Below, piece by piece: positions 9,912 to 21,688 of a stretch of DNA of 64,000 bases. Positions within the stretch are counted from its first letter, which is position 1; each line of letters opens with the position of its first letter. The stretch covers positions 5,270,001 to 5,334,000 of the forward strand of contig OX579641.1 in the NCBI GenBank assembly GCA_951230915.1, read 5' to 3'. Under the pieces are notes generated by a model. That model made no database searches. It worked only from the letters and a program-made list of their open reading frames with translations, and was not told the origin of the DNA. The DNA comes from Antitrichia curtipendula (lineage: Eukaryota > Streptophyta > Bryopsida > Hypnales > Leucodontaceae). Position numbers and translations under genes: made by a program.

Positions 9912-11551
9912 TACCTTAGTGTTGGTACTATCAATTACATGTCCACAATGATACTAATTGTGAACATTCATTGTTACAAACACTAAATGTTAACTAGACA
10001 CTTGTAGTCATTATAGTGAAGTTCAAATGAGCAATTTGTAAAACCAATAGTAAATATTGGTAGGAATGTTTTTCGGATTGCACACATTGGATGCTTTCAA
10101 GTGCAAACCTTAAACTATGGAGATATCTCCATTATTGTTGCCCTTCTAAATGGTAAAACAACTAGATGTTTTAATAGTAGGTTTTTTGCATATTTTATTT
10201 GGTCAATAGTTTAAATTGATGCAATTACATGTAGTACAATGACATGTTGAGAGTGAAAGTGTCCATATTAGGATAAAAAATTGTGGTTTTGAAACAACAT
10301 TCATTATTCAAGGTTTCAAACAATGTTCTATGTTTTAGAATGATTTATTAGGATTGTCTTTGAAGTAATATAGGTACTCAAAATGGGTAATATATGCAAT
10401 TACAAAGGATAAAAAATTTCGTTGCTTATTATTCATAATGGTAAATTGTATAGTTTTGATATGACTAATTTTTTTTTTGGTGATATAGTAAATTGACTAA
10501 GGAAGAGAAAAAAATTTCTTTTGGTCATTCTTCTATTAAAATCATCACCATTTCAAATATCATCACCATTTAGTAGAAGAATGACCATTTAGTATGAAAT
10601 GAATTCAACTATAAGTAGTAACCAAGTGACAACTATGGAAATGCTTATTTTATCATCATTTCAAATATTAGCATTTGCATCTTAGATAAAAATATGTGGT
10701 TTCTTTAGTAAAAACTACCTTTAATAAATTCAGTATTCATGTTGCACTATTGCAATCTCAAAGTTATATTATATTATTTTTCTTTCTTCATGACTTTGGT
10801 CTCAAATACCAAAAATTAATCTTACTACCACATTCCAACTTGTAGACTTGAATTGTCTTGTTATCACACTTATACTCTTTGATATCACATTTCGATATAT
10901 TTTTAATTATAACCTTCTCATAAACTACCCCGTGGTTATTAAATGTGGAATGCTATGTTTGGTTGTACTACTATTCCACAAACTTACAACTTGGAATGGC
11001 ATCTTTGAACTTAGTACGATTCATTTTAAAGAATAATCTTTAGTATACATAAGATATCTAATTTTATACACCAAGGCCTTTTTTTATTAAATTCAAAAAA
11101 AATGTTGGGATTACTTAAAATTTGATAAAGTACTATATATTTACATTCATCCATCTTTTGAACAAAAAACATTTTTTGATTATATTCATACACTTTTTCA
11201 TCCAAATTTGACAATTTCATCCACATCTTTTGTAGAAATAATTTTTTTGGCAAAAGACTTCTTTTGAAATGGTACCATCTGGCCTCTTGGAACCCCCCAA
11301 AAGGGTTGTTATTGACAAAGATATTTTTTTAAATTTCCAATGAAAAAAATTCTTGCATTCTCTTCTAACAATTTGATTCTTTCACAATTCTCTCCATCAA
11401 TCTACCAACTCTATATAAAATCTACGCATTGGTGAAGAACACTACATACAAAAACAACCTAATAAAAGAATGCTATAAATTACAAACCTTTTACACCATG
11501 AAATTGAAGACCAAAAATAGGAAACTTTGAGGAAGAAGCGATAAGTGTCCT
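9912..11551. other. AT-rich intergenic DNA
   Basis: No gene seen. A 13-bp perfect hairpin lies at 10523-10535/10574-10586 around a short direct repeat of ATCATCACCATTT. The remaining open frames are short and lysine/isoleucine-rich, as expected by chance in AT-rich DNA. Confidence 0.5.
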
Positions 11552-11689
11552 TAGGATTTGGCCCCCCATCTCGCATGTCCCTCACTTGCGATTTCTAGTT
11601 TTCAAGATTGCAAGGTTGAATGAAGTTGTGGAAGAGATTGACTTTGCTAGAAAAACAAACATTTTAGCAAATTTTGTGTTGTAGTAACC

Positions 11690-12740
11690 ATGACTAAGGC
11701 AATCAAATTGCCTATGCATGTCGTAGCATAGGCATCCAAGTCTAGTCCCAATCAGGGCTTTTTTTTTGTACTTGTGTCCCCTTTGCTGGCTTCACTTGAG
11801 AGGCTAGTTTTTGGAGGGATGAAGCCAGATAGGTCAGATTTCTGACAGTCTGGTAAAATTTCGCCCAAAAAAAAAGCTCCGGTCCCAATCTATTGCAAGA
11901 AATTTTCTATGGCATCAACTTTAAGATCTTTAGTGAGCGGACTATGTAATCTTGATCAAGGCATTTCAAACGTTTCAGTTTATTGTTCTTGTTGCAATGG
12001 TTGAATTGCTTGCATTGAATGCATTCATGGTTTCAAGAATCAGTTATGTAGTTTCTAGTTTTGGAGATCAGTCCCAATTCAAGGTTTTGGAGGCTCTGTT
12101 TTTCTTAAGTAGGTTTGAGTTTTTTTCTCACTTCCTCTCACAGTCTGCATACTTGAGCTTTTACCTCTAGATTGAATTGAAAATTTTGGAAGATGTTGAA
12201 AGAATGTTGGTCAGCTTTTTTTAGATTGAAGAGCAAACAATATATCCAGATTTAGTAATGGAAAGTTTTGTTTTGTCATCTTTTGTTGCTTGTAGGGGAT
12301 TCTCAGATTGCATTGTTTGTCAGGTTTAATTTTGTGGTGAAATTTTTGTGAGATGGAAGGATAAATGGAATTTTGAGAATTAGTCAAATGTTATGTTTTG
12401 CCATGTTTTTTGTTTTTTTTAAGGTTTCAGAGATTGCATTATCTGTCATTTATACTTCTGTCATTTTTCAAACATTTTTCGTTAGGTCATGAGTAGTTTT
12501 ACCATTTTTAAATTTTTTTAGGGTTTCAAAAATTGCATTGTTTTTCAAGTTTGATTTTGTCATTGTCGTGTTTTAAACAAATGGACAATTTATTCAACTG
12601 CATGAGGTTTTAATGGGTCGTAAGTATGGTATGGCAGGTGACTCATTTTGGAGGTGCATCATTTGAATGAGCGTCGTAAGACCAAAGAATTCTATGCTCG
12701 ATTGGAGGCAGGAGAGATTGTTCTAGCTGTGGAGGAGTAA
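11690..12740 (+). pseudogene. COX5C: COX5C pseudogene with hAT MITE in exon 1
   Basis: Second copy of the gene at 6507-7022. Homology starts in the 5' flank (about 11552, TTAGGATTTGG), so the promoter region was copied too. Exon 1 begins MTKAIKLPMHVVA and hits an in-frame TAG where the intact gene has Gln. It is then split by a 129-bp hAT MITE (11753-11881) and resumes with an intact-looking LLREIFYGI equivalent. The donor has changed from CGGTGAGG to TAGTGAGC. A longer intron follows, then exon 2 (12638-12740), still reading HHLNERRKTKEFYARLEAGE before a 3-bp deletion and EE-stop. The kept intron shows DNA-level duplication, not retroposition. Exon 2 is much better preserved than exon 1, which suggests that inactivation came late or that exon 2 was constrained for a time. 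Confidence 0.92.
11753..11881. mobile_element. hAT-type MITE inside COX5C pseudogene
   Basis: 129 bp. The 8-bp target duplication GTCCCAAT is exact on both sides (11745-11752 and 11882-11889). Termini are CAGGGCTTTTTTTTTTG and, reversed, CGGAGCTTTTTTTTTG. It is about 90% identical to the copy at 21559-21688. An 8-bp duplication with CA(G/A)GG-like termini fits the hAT superfamily. It has no coding capacity. Confidence 0.92.
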
Positions 12741-13104
12741 ATACTTTCTCAATTGTGCTATTTCTTTATGAGTTGCATCTAGTAGGGCTCATTATAAATT
12801 TGCTTTGATTGTATTATGTGATTTAAAAAGCATTATATAAAAGCATCTTCTATTACAAAACATTTATGGCCCTTCACATTAATTCTTTTAAAAAAGTGTA
12901 TACTTTGACATAAGATCATGAAAGATTTAACAAATTGTAACAACGTTAGACTGACTTGACTTGCTTTTGGTGTAAGTTGTTGAGATTTGGACATATAAAT
13001 GGGTGAGATATTGAAGTCACTAGAAGAAAATGAAGGATTTTGCGACTACAAAGAGCAATTGGTTTTGAGTTGCATTGGACATTTGTGACAGGTGATAATC
13101 TGGA

Positions 13105-13498
13105 GGGCCCCAATTGCTATGGACAAGTTTTCTAGTCATATTGTAGTTGCAAGAGGAAATGGTATTGTTTCTCATTTGGCAACTAACTTGGAACTTCATC
13201 AATGTGCTTTCTGATGTGGTTGCTTATGTAGTATTTGCAAATTACTACTCGTCGGTGACTTGTTAGCAACTCATCTGTCACTTCATTGTGATTCATCTGG
13301 GGGGCCCCAATTGCTATGGACAAGTTTTCTAGTCATATTGTAGTTGCAAGAGGAAATGGTATTGTTTCTCATTTGGCAACTAACTTGGAACTTCATCAAT
13401 GTGCTTTCTGATGTGGTTGCTTATGTAGTATTTGCAAATTACTACTTGTCGGTGACTTGTTAGCAACTCATCTGTCACTTCATTGTGATTCATCTGTA
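13105..13498. repeat. 197-bp tandem duplication
   Basis: Units 13105-13301 and 13302-13498, both starting GGGCCCCAATTGC. I can see a single mismatch between them (C/T near 13249 and 13446). Such identity means a recent event within an otherwise decayed region. Confidence 0.93.
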
Positions 13499-13769
13499 AC
13501 TTGTTTGAAACTCATTTCTGACTCATTTGTGCTTTGTTTGCAACTTGTAGAATTTGTAGATTTCAAAACCTTCAAAATGTAAAAAATCTACAAAATTTAG
13601 AAATCTACAAATTATAGAAGACTACAAACTTAATAATCTTATAATTCTATTAACAAAATTTGTTACAGAAGAATACAACTACTTACAAGTCTTATATGTC
13701 CAACCTAATGGTACTCTTGACAAGTGATATGGGACAATTGTTATTACACAATTACAAAATGTTTTGATA

Positions 13770-13945
13770 ACAACTAGGAAACAACTAAAAAAACAACTAC
13801 AAAACAACTAGGAAACAACTTTTGTCATTTTATAGTTGCAATTGTTTCCTAATTATTTCATAGTCGTACACTAGTTGTTTTCAAGTTGAAAATCCTAGTT
13901 GTTTTCTAGTCAAATTCTAGTGGTTTTCTAGTCACAATCTAGTCA
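13770..13945. repeat. AACAACTAGGA / CTAGTTGTTTTC repeat tract
   Basis: Several degenerate copies of AACAACTA(GG/CA)AA on the left half, followed by the complementary CTAGTTGTTTTC motif on the right, making a loose palindrome within the CACTA element. Confidence 0.7.
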
Positions 13946-14213
13946 TTTAAAAGTTAAGTTTAGATAATATGTGACTACAGAGTTGTCCACATCGACAACT
14001 ATGATGAATATTGGATGTAGAATACCTCACAATAATTACCCTCATGTAATCCTACACTTCATTCTACAACTACTTTGCAACAACAACAATATACATATCA
14101 AAGTTAGTGCAAATATAGAGGGATTATAGTTGTAGTGCAGTTGTATAGGACACTTAGTCGCAAAGTAGTTGTCAAATACTGGTTGCGGCGGACACATTTT
14201 TCTTCTAGTGAGT

Positions 14214-15416
14214 GGTTTGGACCCTTTCAACAATTTTGAGACCTTATACTTATTTCTATATATATAGCTAGCACTCATTGTGAATGTCCCATTTTGAGGC
14301 TTTAAACTCATTTACATATCCACCTCGCACTCATGATACAATCAAAGCAAAGTTGTGAATGCCCCATTAGCTTGTATTGTTGTTACAACAAGTATAGGCC
14401 CAATCCATGCTAAATTCCATTATTGCCTATTTCTCTTATTTTCTTTTGAAATACTTTGAAACTCAAACCTCTTGTCTGCAGTATCCAAATCTTGAAAGAC
14501 CACCACTATGCACACTCCATCCTTGGGGCTTCTCCAGTGCCTTCAAAAACACTGCCATTTGCCTCTTGTTGCAGAGATCTTTGGCCCAATGACAATTAAA
14601 CGAGCGTCTTGTTTCTACATATAAGGTACTTCAAATGTGCTGTAGTTCTTATGTTAAGTTTGTGTGGTTTTCTACAAGGCTGTTATGACTCGACAAGCAC
14701 TTAAAAGATTTATTATTTGAAGTTGTTGTCTAGTGAAAAGGCATCCTTTGTGTGATAATGGCTAAAATAATGATAAAATGTTGGAAAGATAGATCTGCTT
14801 GTCTCATGTGTGTGAGACTTGTAGTTGGAGGTGATCATAGTTCACAAAAAATGTTAATTTTTTCTTTTTGTTGATAGAGATATGTGCGCACTATGAAGAA
14901 TATTTTCTCATTTTTATAGGTGATTTATGCACTTGTGTTCTAATAAATTGAGGATGGTTTGCCACTAAAAAATGAAATTAGATCCTGCATTTTAATGCCA
15001 AAGTGCCCAAGCTCAAAATAGAATTTCCACTTTGAAAACTAAGAGTCAGTTTATCTAATTTTGCAAATCATTGTTATCTATCATTAATGTTTGACCATAG
15101 GACCTTGGGGAATTCACTTGGAATATCCATTAGAAACCACGTGCAAACAATCTTTGGACCCCTATATACTTTTTGAATTTTAAATATTAAAAAATATAAA
15201 TAGATTTTCCTAATTTTGAAATTTTAAGTTTTGAATTATTTATATTTATATTTTTTAATAATAATTAGTTACAAACTTTGAAGTAAATGATACATTGTAG
15301 AACTGAAAAATAACTTTCACACCTCTATATTATATAAGAAAAAATTGTCTAAAAAATGAAAAAAAAATTCCTAAAAATAACTCTCTATTGAAAGCTCATT
15401 TTGAGTTGAATATTGA
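14214..15416. other. Duplicated COX5C 3' flank and intergenic DNA
   Basis: Near 14895-14970 the sequence matches the 3' flank of the intact COX5C gene (7470-7550). Otherwise AT-rich without recognised features. Confidence 0.5.
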
Positions 15417-15420
15417 TTAA

Positions 15421-16240
15421 CCCCTAAAGTTTTTTGACTATGTTTTACCAAAACGCTCCAAAACTTCTATTTCTAGGACAAGTACCAAATTTGTTTATTT
15501 ATAACTTTTTTGAGCACATGTAACCATAGGATCTTATAGTAAACTAATTTGAGAACATGTGGAAAATTTTTCATTAATTTCTGCCATGTAGACTGCAAGA
15601 TATTAGCATTTGCATTGGAAAAAAAACTTTTTCTGGCCCTGCGAAAATCGGGCAGCTGCACTTCAGATGGTCACATGTGTATGAATAAATTCCCGAAATG
15701 GTGGTTACTCTTTGGATTCATTTTTTAAGGCAAGCTGGCAACATGCTTGAAAATTTTCAGATCATTTGGAATTGTACAATATATAAGAAAAAATAGTAAG
15801 TAGAAAGAAGTAGAAAATGATTCAAAACACTAAATTGTTAACAATTTATTCATGAAATTGAAAAATCCCAATCCCAATGTTTGTAATGTTGTAGTAAACA
15901 ATCTACACCTAATGTTGTTGTTGTTTTTCAAAAATATTTAAAATTGAATTAAATAAAGGGCTTCAAAGTTTATCTTAGAGTAGAGATTCCACAATCACCT
16001 ACAAACTACTCGTAAACTTAAACTCCCATAACTTTTATATCATTAATCCAAATGGAATTATTCAAAGCTTTCCATGTATATAGAGATCTAGAGAACCAAT
16101 TTCAAATTTTAATTTTTTTTTAAAAGTGAATTTTCAAGAAGTTTTTTTTGCTGCCTGGGCTGCCTGCCAAGCAATGAAATAACTTATCATACCATAACTT
16201 TTTAATCATGCAGTCAAAAGCTATGAAAATTGATTATAAA
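15421..16240 (+). mobile_element. TTAA-1 element lacking its 3' end
   Basis: Starts with CCCCTAAAG directly after TTAA (15417-15420) and follows the TTAA-1 consensus through the ACTGCAAGATATTAGCATTTG, GGGCAGCTGCACTTCA and GCTGCC(T)GGGCTGCC blocks. Similarity fades after the block ending GTCAAAAGCTATGAAAATTG (about 16232). Confidence 0.88.
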
Positions 16241-16642
16241 TTGATTATACTTGTTGGACCAATTGGTTTTGTAGATTTCATACTCCCTATGTTTATGAGA
16301 AAATCCCATGTTTCCTATGTGTTTTACAAAAGACACAAGGCTTTTTTAGAAAGAGGTAGTATCAACAAAATTTGGTGACAATGTTAGATGCAAGGATTTG
16401 GTGCTAGGGTTCATATTTGTCCCATAGGTACATTAGATTTCTTGTAGAATAATCCGAAAGGAACTGCAGCCTAATTGCGAACCCTCTTACAATGTTGAAT
16501 ATAATTTCACATTTGTCATCCTACATCTCAAATTTCTCCCAATTAACTTCTAACTGCACTAGTTATAAATTTAGTGCAAAGCTAATTCATGGGACTTTCA
16601 AATGATCTTTATATAAATTTCATATGATTTGAAATTTTAGCA
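16241..16642. other. Non-coding DNA
   Basis: Contains a lone TACTCCCTATGTTTATGAGA near 16282, reminiscent of a Stowaway end, with no matching partner found. Confidence 0.35.
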
Positions 16643-17208
16643 CTCCCTCTGTCCCATTAAACCTCCAAAAACATCTTCAACAAGGGATTAATTGTATTTT
16701 TAGTCTTTTTGCCAATACTACATGCATTCAAAAATTAGTAACTCATCCCTCAAATCTATGCAATTTCTACAATTTAGTTGTCATTGTTTAGGCATCCGAA
16801 ATCCATGTGGAAAGTATTGTATTTGAGCACAATTTGTGAATGTTGTCAGCTCGTCATTCTTGATGATTTAAAGTTGGTGTCAACAATGAGATTTTAGAAA
16901 TATCTATCCCGATCTAAATATTCAAAACAAGGAAACTTGGCCCACTTCATTAATAAATCTTTATAGAGTCTAAGTGGTCACCAAAACCATCGTCAACATT
17001 GTTGTCTGAGGAAGTAGCAAGTTTAAGGTGCCTCATTCAGGCAAGGCCAAACTTGCTAGGAGAAGAATGCTCTTTGATCGTTTGACTTGCCCCCACAAGG
17101 TCGTTCAATATGGCCAATGCTTACTTAGCAGTTGAAATTAGGAAATGAAGTTTTTTAATAGGACAAGAACTGTGATTGATTTGGAGGTTTTTAGTGGGAC
17201 AAAAGGAG
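16643..17208. mobile_element. Stowaway-like MITE
   Basis: About 566 bp. The left end reads CTCCCTCTGTCCCATTAAAC and the right end, reversed, CTCCTTTTGTCCCACTAAAA, close to the classical plant Stowaway terminus CTCCCTCCGTCCCA. The right flank is TA; the left flank is AC/CA, so the TA duplication has decayed on one side. It is about 570 bp, the same as the copy at 43806-44374, although the interiors look different. Confidence 0.75.
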
Positions 17209-17608
17209 TAATTTTGTAAAAAATTGGAAATTAAGGAAAAAATTTAACCTTTGATTTTCATTTTTTTTCTATAACTCAAAACTTCTATTAATTGAATATA
17301 AAGTTCATACTAAATATGCATTTAGTCCAATATTGAATTTCATTTTCTTTAACTAAGGTCATATAAAAGTTATACAATAAAGACCTATCCAACCTAAAAA
17401 AGATGTTGTTTTTGACAAGTTTGGGGTTATAAAATGCTAAAGAAGTATCGAACAATTGATATGTTCAAAAGACTATCAAAAAGAGTATAAAAAAACATGG
17501 CTAAGAAACAAATATAAAAATTTTAGACTTCCAGATGTTTGGAAGAAGCTTAACTTTTGTAAAATTAAATACAAGTTTTCAAAGTAAAGCACATTTTTTT
17601 TACTTTGT
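17209..17608. other. AT-rich intergenic DNA
   Basis: Nothing recognised. Confidence 0.5.
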
Positions 17609-17612
17609 TTAA

Positions 17613-18559
17613 CCCCTAAAGGTTTTTGACTATGTTTTCACAAAAAACGCTCCCAAACTGCCATTTCTAGTACAAGTACCAAATTTTGGAAAAAAAACAT
17701 TTTTGGACACATGTAACCGTAGGATCTTTTAGTAAACTAGTTTGAGGAGATGTGGAAAAAAAATTCAGAAATTTCCACCGTGTAGATTGCAAGATATTAG
17801 CATTTGAAGTGACAAAAACCCTTTTTTTGTCCCTGCGAAAAACCGGGCAGCTGCACTTCACATGGTCACATTTGTATGAAAAAATGTCCAAAATGGTGGT
17901 AACTCTTTGGATTCATTCTTCAGAGCAAGTTATCTACATGCTTGAAAAGTTTCAGATCATTTGGAATTGTACAACATATAGGAAAAAAATAGTAAGTAGA
18001 AAGAAGTAGAAAATGATTCAAAACACTAAATTGTTAAGGATTTAATTATGGAATTGAAAAATGCCAATCCAAACGATTGTAATGATGTAATAAACAATCT
18101 ACACCTTGTGTTTATATTTTTTTTCCAAAAATATTGAAAATTGAGTTAAATAAAGGACTTCAAAGTTTATTTTAGAGTAGAAATTCCATAACTACCCGCA
18201 AACTACCGACAACTAAAATTCTTCATAACTTTCATCTCATAAATCAAAGTGGAATGATTCAAAGCTTTCCTTGTGCACATAAATCTAGAGAACCAATTTC
18301 AAATTTTTATTTCTCTAGAAAATGATTTTTAAAGAAGTTTTTTTTGCTGCCCGGGCTGCCCGCCGAACAATGAAAACTACATATCATACCATAACTTTTT
18401 AACCATGTGGTCAAAAGTTATGAAAATTGTTGGGCCCTGAAGCTACTCCTCGGGCACATCTTCTGTGAAAATTTCAAATAAAAGAAATAAAAATTCCATT
18501 CGTGGTGAGCTGCCCAAAAATGCTATGTTGTCAAAAAACGGTGTTTGGTCCTTTAGGGG
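17613..18559 (+). mobile_element. TTAA-1 element, full length (reference copy)
   Basis: 947 bp, flanked by TTAA on both sides (17609-17612 and 18560-18563). The left terminus is CCCCTAAAGGTTTTTGAC; the right terminus, reversed, is CCCCTAAAGGACCAAACACC, so the inverted repeat is about 10 bp. The interior has no reading frame above about 85 codons. Recognisable blocks include CTAGTACAAGTACCAAATTT, CCGTAGGATCTT, CAGAAATTTCCACC, GGGCAGCTGCACTTCACA and TACAACATATAGGAAAAAAA. TTAA duplication with CCC-starting ends resembles the piggyBac pattern; the assignment is inference. Confidence 0.9.
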
Positions 18560-18563
18560 TTAA

Positions 18564-18934
18564 ACACTATTTTCAGTACTCTTTCTTTCATTTTTTAGAC
18601 AACTGAAATATTTGACATTTTTTTACACTAAAATGTCGGAAAAAAAATTTGAAATTATCTTCAATAATGTAGTATAAAAAAGTGACAAAATGTTTTGAAT
18701 TTTATGATATCTCATTATTGACACTTTTGTGTTGAAAAAAAATGTTGGAAAAAGTGTCAAAAATACTATTAAAAACACTGCCCTTTTTTTGTAGTGCTAG
18801 TTTTTTTTTCCTAAATTAATGTATGGTAGATGCTTTCAAATGCAACTTTCATGAAGGGAGAAGTGACAAACCATATAAAGAGCTATTTTCAAATGGAGTA
18901 ATTGGGATTTGTAGTCTTCACCAATAAGGACCAA
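18564..18934. other. AT-rich intergenic DNA
   Basis: No gene. A loose inverted repeat of AAAAAATGTC(G)GAAAAA-type runs occurs near 18614-18755. Confidence 0.4.
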
Positions 18935-19058
18935 CTTCCATGTGGAATCAGGGCTAATGAAGCCTACCAGTCAACAATGAAATGGGATTCTATTTTTTTT
19001 GGAGTCTCTATTCCACCGTTGATTGGTGGGCTTCACCATTCCCTACTCCACATGGAAG
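18935..19058. repeat. 124-nt imperfect hairpin
   Basis: CTTCCATGTGGA (18935) pairs with TCCACATGGAAG (to 19058). The stem continues for about 55 bp at roughly 75-80% pairing around a short loop near 18990-19005. It could be a tiny foldback element or a MIRNA-like stem. The 80-codon frame crossing it (18902-19144) is probably incidental. Confidence 0.65.
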
Positions 19059-19144
19059 ACGTCTCTAAGACTTACCAAGAAGACTCTAATGACTACAACG
19101 ATTGCTCCTATAATAGTAATGATGATGCTTTAGCGTATCAATGA

Positions 19145-19667
19145 TAGACGATGGTTAGCAAATATGTTGTCTCACGGCAATCCGAGTCGATGTGGTTGTG
19201 CATTCGTGTCGATGTGTTTGCATGGATTAACAGATTGCTATTGGCAAGCAATAAAGATGGATTGAACAATATTGATGACTAAGTTTCACAGTCAACTTTT
19301 TATGAGAAGAGAATTATAGGGAGGAGACCCAAATTTACAATAAATCTCTAGCTAGCTTGATTGATGGGTCAATCTATCCCACACACGTACCTTGTCCGTA
19401 TATATCGATTGATTAGGGACTAAGGTTGTACGGAAATGAAAGTATCCATTTAATAACAATTTGGTCGGATATTGCGTAGCTTTGTGTCTCGGACGTAGAT
19501 TAAATCTAGGCTCAACTCACCATCCATGATGGATTTCATAGGCAAGAAGGAAGTGAATTATTACCTTCAATCAAAAGTAGGTTGGCCCAAACCGCATGGT
19601 TTTGGATGTATGTGGTATTGGAAGTAAATGATAACAATACTACATTGAATAGCGATTTTAAGAGGAC
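19145..19667. other. Unassigned mixed-composition DNA
   Basis: Less AT-rich than the flanks, with CG dinucleotides, but no readable family. Possibly eroded retrotransposon sequence. Confidence 0.3.
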
Positions 19668-19838
19668 CTATATTAATTAATCAACAGTACACATTATATA
19701 AATATCTACCTATGTTGTACATGAATAGTTATTGAAGTGTCTGGGGGTTGTACATCATGTTTCAAACATCTACAGTTTTCCACAATAAGTCCACTTAATT
19801 TTTTGATACCCTTGATACCCCTATTCAGTGTAGAATTA
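19668..19838 (+). repeat. Dispersed repeat with TATA-like box, copy 1
   Basis: About 170 bp shared with 42628-42790. Conserved features are TATATAAATATCTACC, TTATTGAAGTGTC(T/C)GG and CATCATGTTTCAAACATCTA. The TATAAATA box followed by a conserved stretch resembles an LTR or promoter fragment of a retroelement; it is not identified. Confidence 0.7.
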
Positions 19839-19839
19839 C

Positions 19840-20269
19840 CAAACATGGCTACTAGCATGACTTTCTATAGAGCAGATTTGTATTGCATAAAGATACATTT
19901 ACAAAGCCCAAAGAGAGCTTTAAATATACATTGGAAGTATTAAAAGAGGTTTGAAAAAAAAGATTAACTAACAACTAACTAGGGATGAATTAGTAACGGT
20001 AGTTAATAGTACATGGTAATGTCCCAAAGTAGTGGGATAGTAGAAAACAAGGAGCGTTAAGATCAATAGCCTTCCTCACTCACTAATTTCCATGATTCTC
20101 GATCAACTACTTTGTAAGATTTTGGAAGGAAAGGAGGTAGGATGTTTGGTCGATTCTTGTTGTTGCCGAGTGAGATGCTAATGATTTTCCGTGAGCAAAC
20201 GAACACCCTATTACTGGTAAATTCATGAGTGCTCTACTTGAGAAATTAGGATTATTCCTTCATTTTTAG
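19840..20269. other. Unassigned DNA
   Basis: No recognisable feature. Confidence 0.35.
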
Positions 20270-20703
20270 ATGATCACTCTACTGGAAGAATTGAGATTTT
20301 TGGGGAAAAGGGAAAGAATCCATGGAACTAACAGTTGCTATGGGTTTCAGTTATGTACAACTCAGATTGGTTATCCTAATAATTTGATTGGTGGCAATTA
20401 CAATGCATTGGATGAGCACATGGATCATAAATATAGTTCTCTCCTTGTTCCATTGGTTTCTACAAGTGCGTCAAATAGGTTTAGTGAGAGCTTTTGAGCC
20501 TGAAGAAGTGGTATCTCGCAATAAAAATGGAGGGTGGAGGTAAATGTGTATCCAATAGCCTTGCACAACAAACTAGAGAGAGGGCTTTACAAGATTGGAC
20601 GGAATATTTTACAAACTTGGACACCTGGTGGAATAATTGTTGTAGTAAGAGGAGTGTGAGATCACCAAATTTCAAATACAAAGGTTACGAGAAGGCCTTG
20701 TGA
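20270..20703 (+). pseudogene. Unidentified coding-like remnant
   Basis: Two overlapping frames (20270-20497 and 20494-20703) with less biased composition than surrounding DNA: one contains NPYN-like YPNNLIGGNYNALDEHMDHK, the other ERALQDWTEYFTNLDTWWNN. I recognise no family. The pair could be one frame-shifted protein fragment, probably from a transposable element given that the copia relic starts just beyond. Low confidence. Confidence 0.25.
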
Positions 20704-21064
20704 TTGGATGGGTGGTACACTCCTAAGTGGGTCAAAAGAAGTTTATCTAATTGATAGTTTACAAAGACAGTTTACAAGGTTTGGGATAGTGGTTTGATTC
20801 TAGTGTTTTCTTTGTTGGGTACAATACTAGGGTAATTAGGTGGTTTGGTCAGAAAATTTGCTTTCTGCTTGGTAGTGGGGATGTATTAGATACTTATTTC
20901 TTGTGCATTGGAATTTTCTCTAATGCAATGATCTTAAATACTTATGTGCTTGGTGTGGAGTGAAGGATTAGATTGCTTATCAATTTAATTAAAGATTGGT
21001 TTTCACTTAAGATGACAGTAGTATTTTTGGTTCTTTCTCATAGTTCGACCAATAAGATGGTGCA

Positions 21065-21330
21065 AAGGTCATATTCGTTATATTGAGACTTTTTGAAGAT
21101 TTTGAGACAAAATACTCTCAAAATACTAGTTATTGGAAAATTCATTTAAGAAAATAGTAATTCTAACCAAAAATAAATAATGCTAAAATAGTGATTCTAT
21201 AATGAAATTCTAAAAGTTGGTGTTGTTACCTATTTATAAAAAATACTAGTAAAGAAATAAAGCAGTTTATCCCCAAGTTGAGGATAAAAATGAGACTGCA
21301 AAAAGTCTCAATATAACAAATATGACCTTA
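21065..21330. mobile_element. MITE with 30-bp inverted repeats, nested in copia relic
   Basis: 21065-21094 and 21301-21330 are reverse complements with one mismatch in 30 (AAGGTCATATTCGTTATATT on the left). 266 bp, AT-rich, non-coding. Possible 3-bp GCA duplication with one base slippage; superfamily not assigned. The RNase H frame of the copia relic continues on both sides, which shows insertion into it. Confidence 0.82.
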
Positions 21331-21558
21331 GCAGGTAAGTGATGGTCTTGGCTACTTTGCTCAACACCTTGTATTCCGCTTTTATTGTTGATAGTAATAC
21401 AATAGGTTGAAGCTTGCCGGTTCATAAGTTATAGAAATTTCCAAATTTATGCAAAAAGTTTAAATTGAAGCGTCTTGTGTCTAAGTCCCTGCCCTAATTA
21501 GTGTAAGTGAAGCTTTCTCAGTGGTTTGGGATTCACAGACGAGAAGTGAAGTTTGTAG

Positions 21559-21688
21559 CAGGGCTTTTTTTTTGGGACTTGTGTCCCCCTTACTGGCTTC
21601 ATTGGAGAGGCCAGTTTTTGGAGGGATGAAGCCAAAGAGGTTAGATTTCTGACAGTCTGGCAAAATTTCGCCCCAAAAAAAAGCCTTG
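21559..21688. mobile_element. hAT-type MITE, second copy, nested in copia relic
   Basis: 130 bp, with exact 8-bp target duplication GTTTGTAG (21551-21558, 21689-21696). Ends CAGGGCTTTTTTTTTGGG and, reversed, CAAGGCTTTTTTTTGGGG. About 90% identical to 11753-11881. Confidence 0.92.

Larger units (their letters stand above)
13018..14210. mobile_element. Non-autonomous CACTA transposon
   Basis: 1193-bp element beginning CACTAGAAGAAAATG and ending, reversed, CACTAGAAGAAAAATG. The 3-bp target duplication AGT flanks it (13015-13017, 14211-14213). CACTA termini with a 3-bp duplication define the En/Spm (CACTA) superfamily. The ends contain many short (A)CTAC/GTAGT(T)G motifs, like the subterminal transposase-binding repeats of this group. 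No transposase frame is present. Internally it holds a 197-bp tandem duplication and an (AACAACTA)-type repeat tract. It sits 278 bp after the COX5C pseudogene stop, within the duplicated 3' flank. Confidence 0.92.

Noticed and set aside
17667..18009. Frames in TTAA-1 copies (also 57133-57399, 60162-60513) with similar peptides
   Set aside because: The similarity reflects DNA repeat identity; frames occur on both strands, are short and are not preserved across all copies.
20270..20703. Candidate host gene from two coding-like frames
   Set aside because: Not accepted as a gene: frames differ, no family match and the copia relic lies immediately downstream; listed only as a low-confidence remnant.
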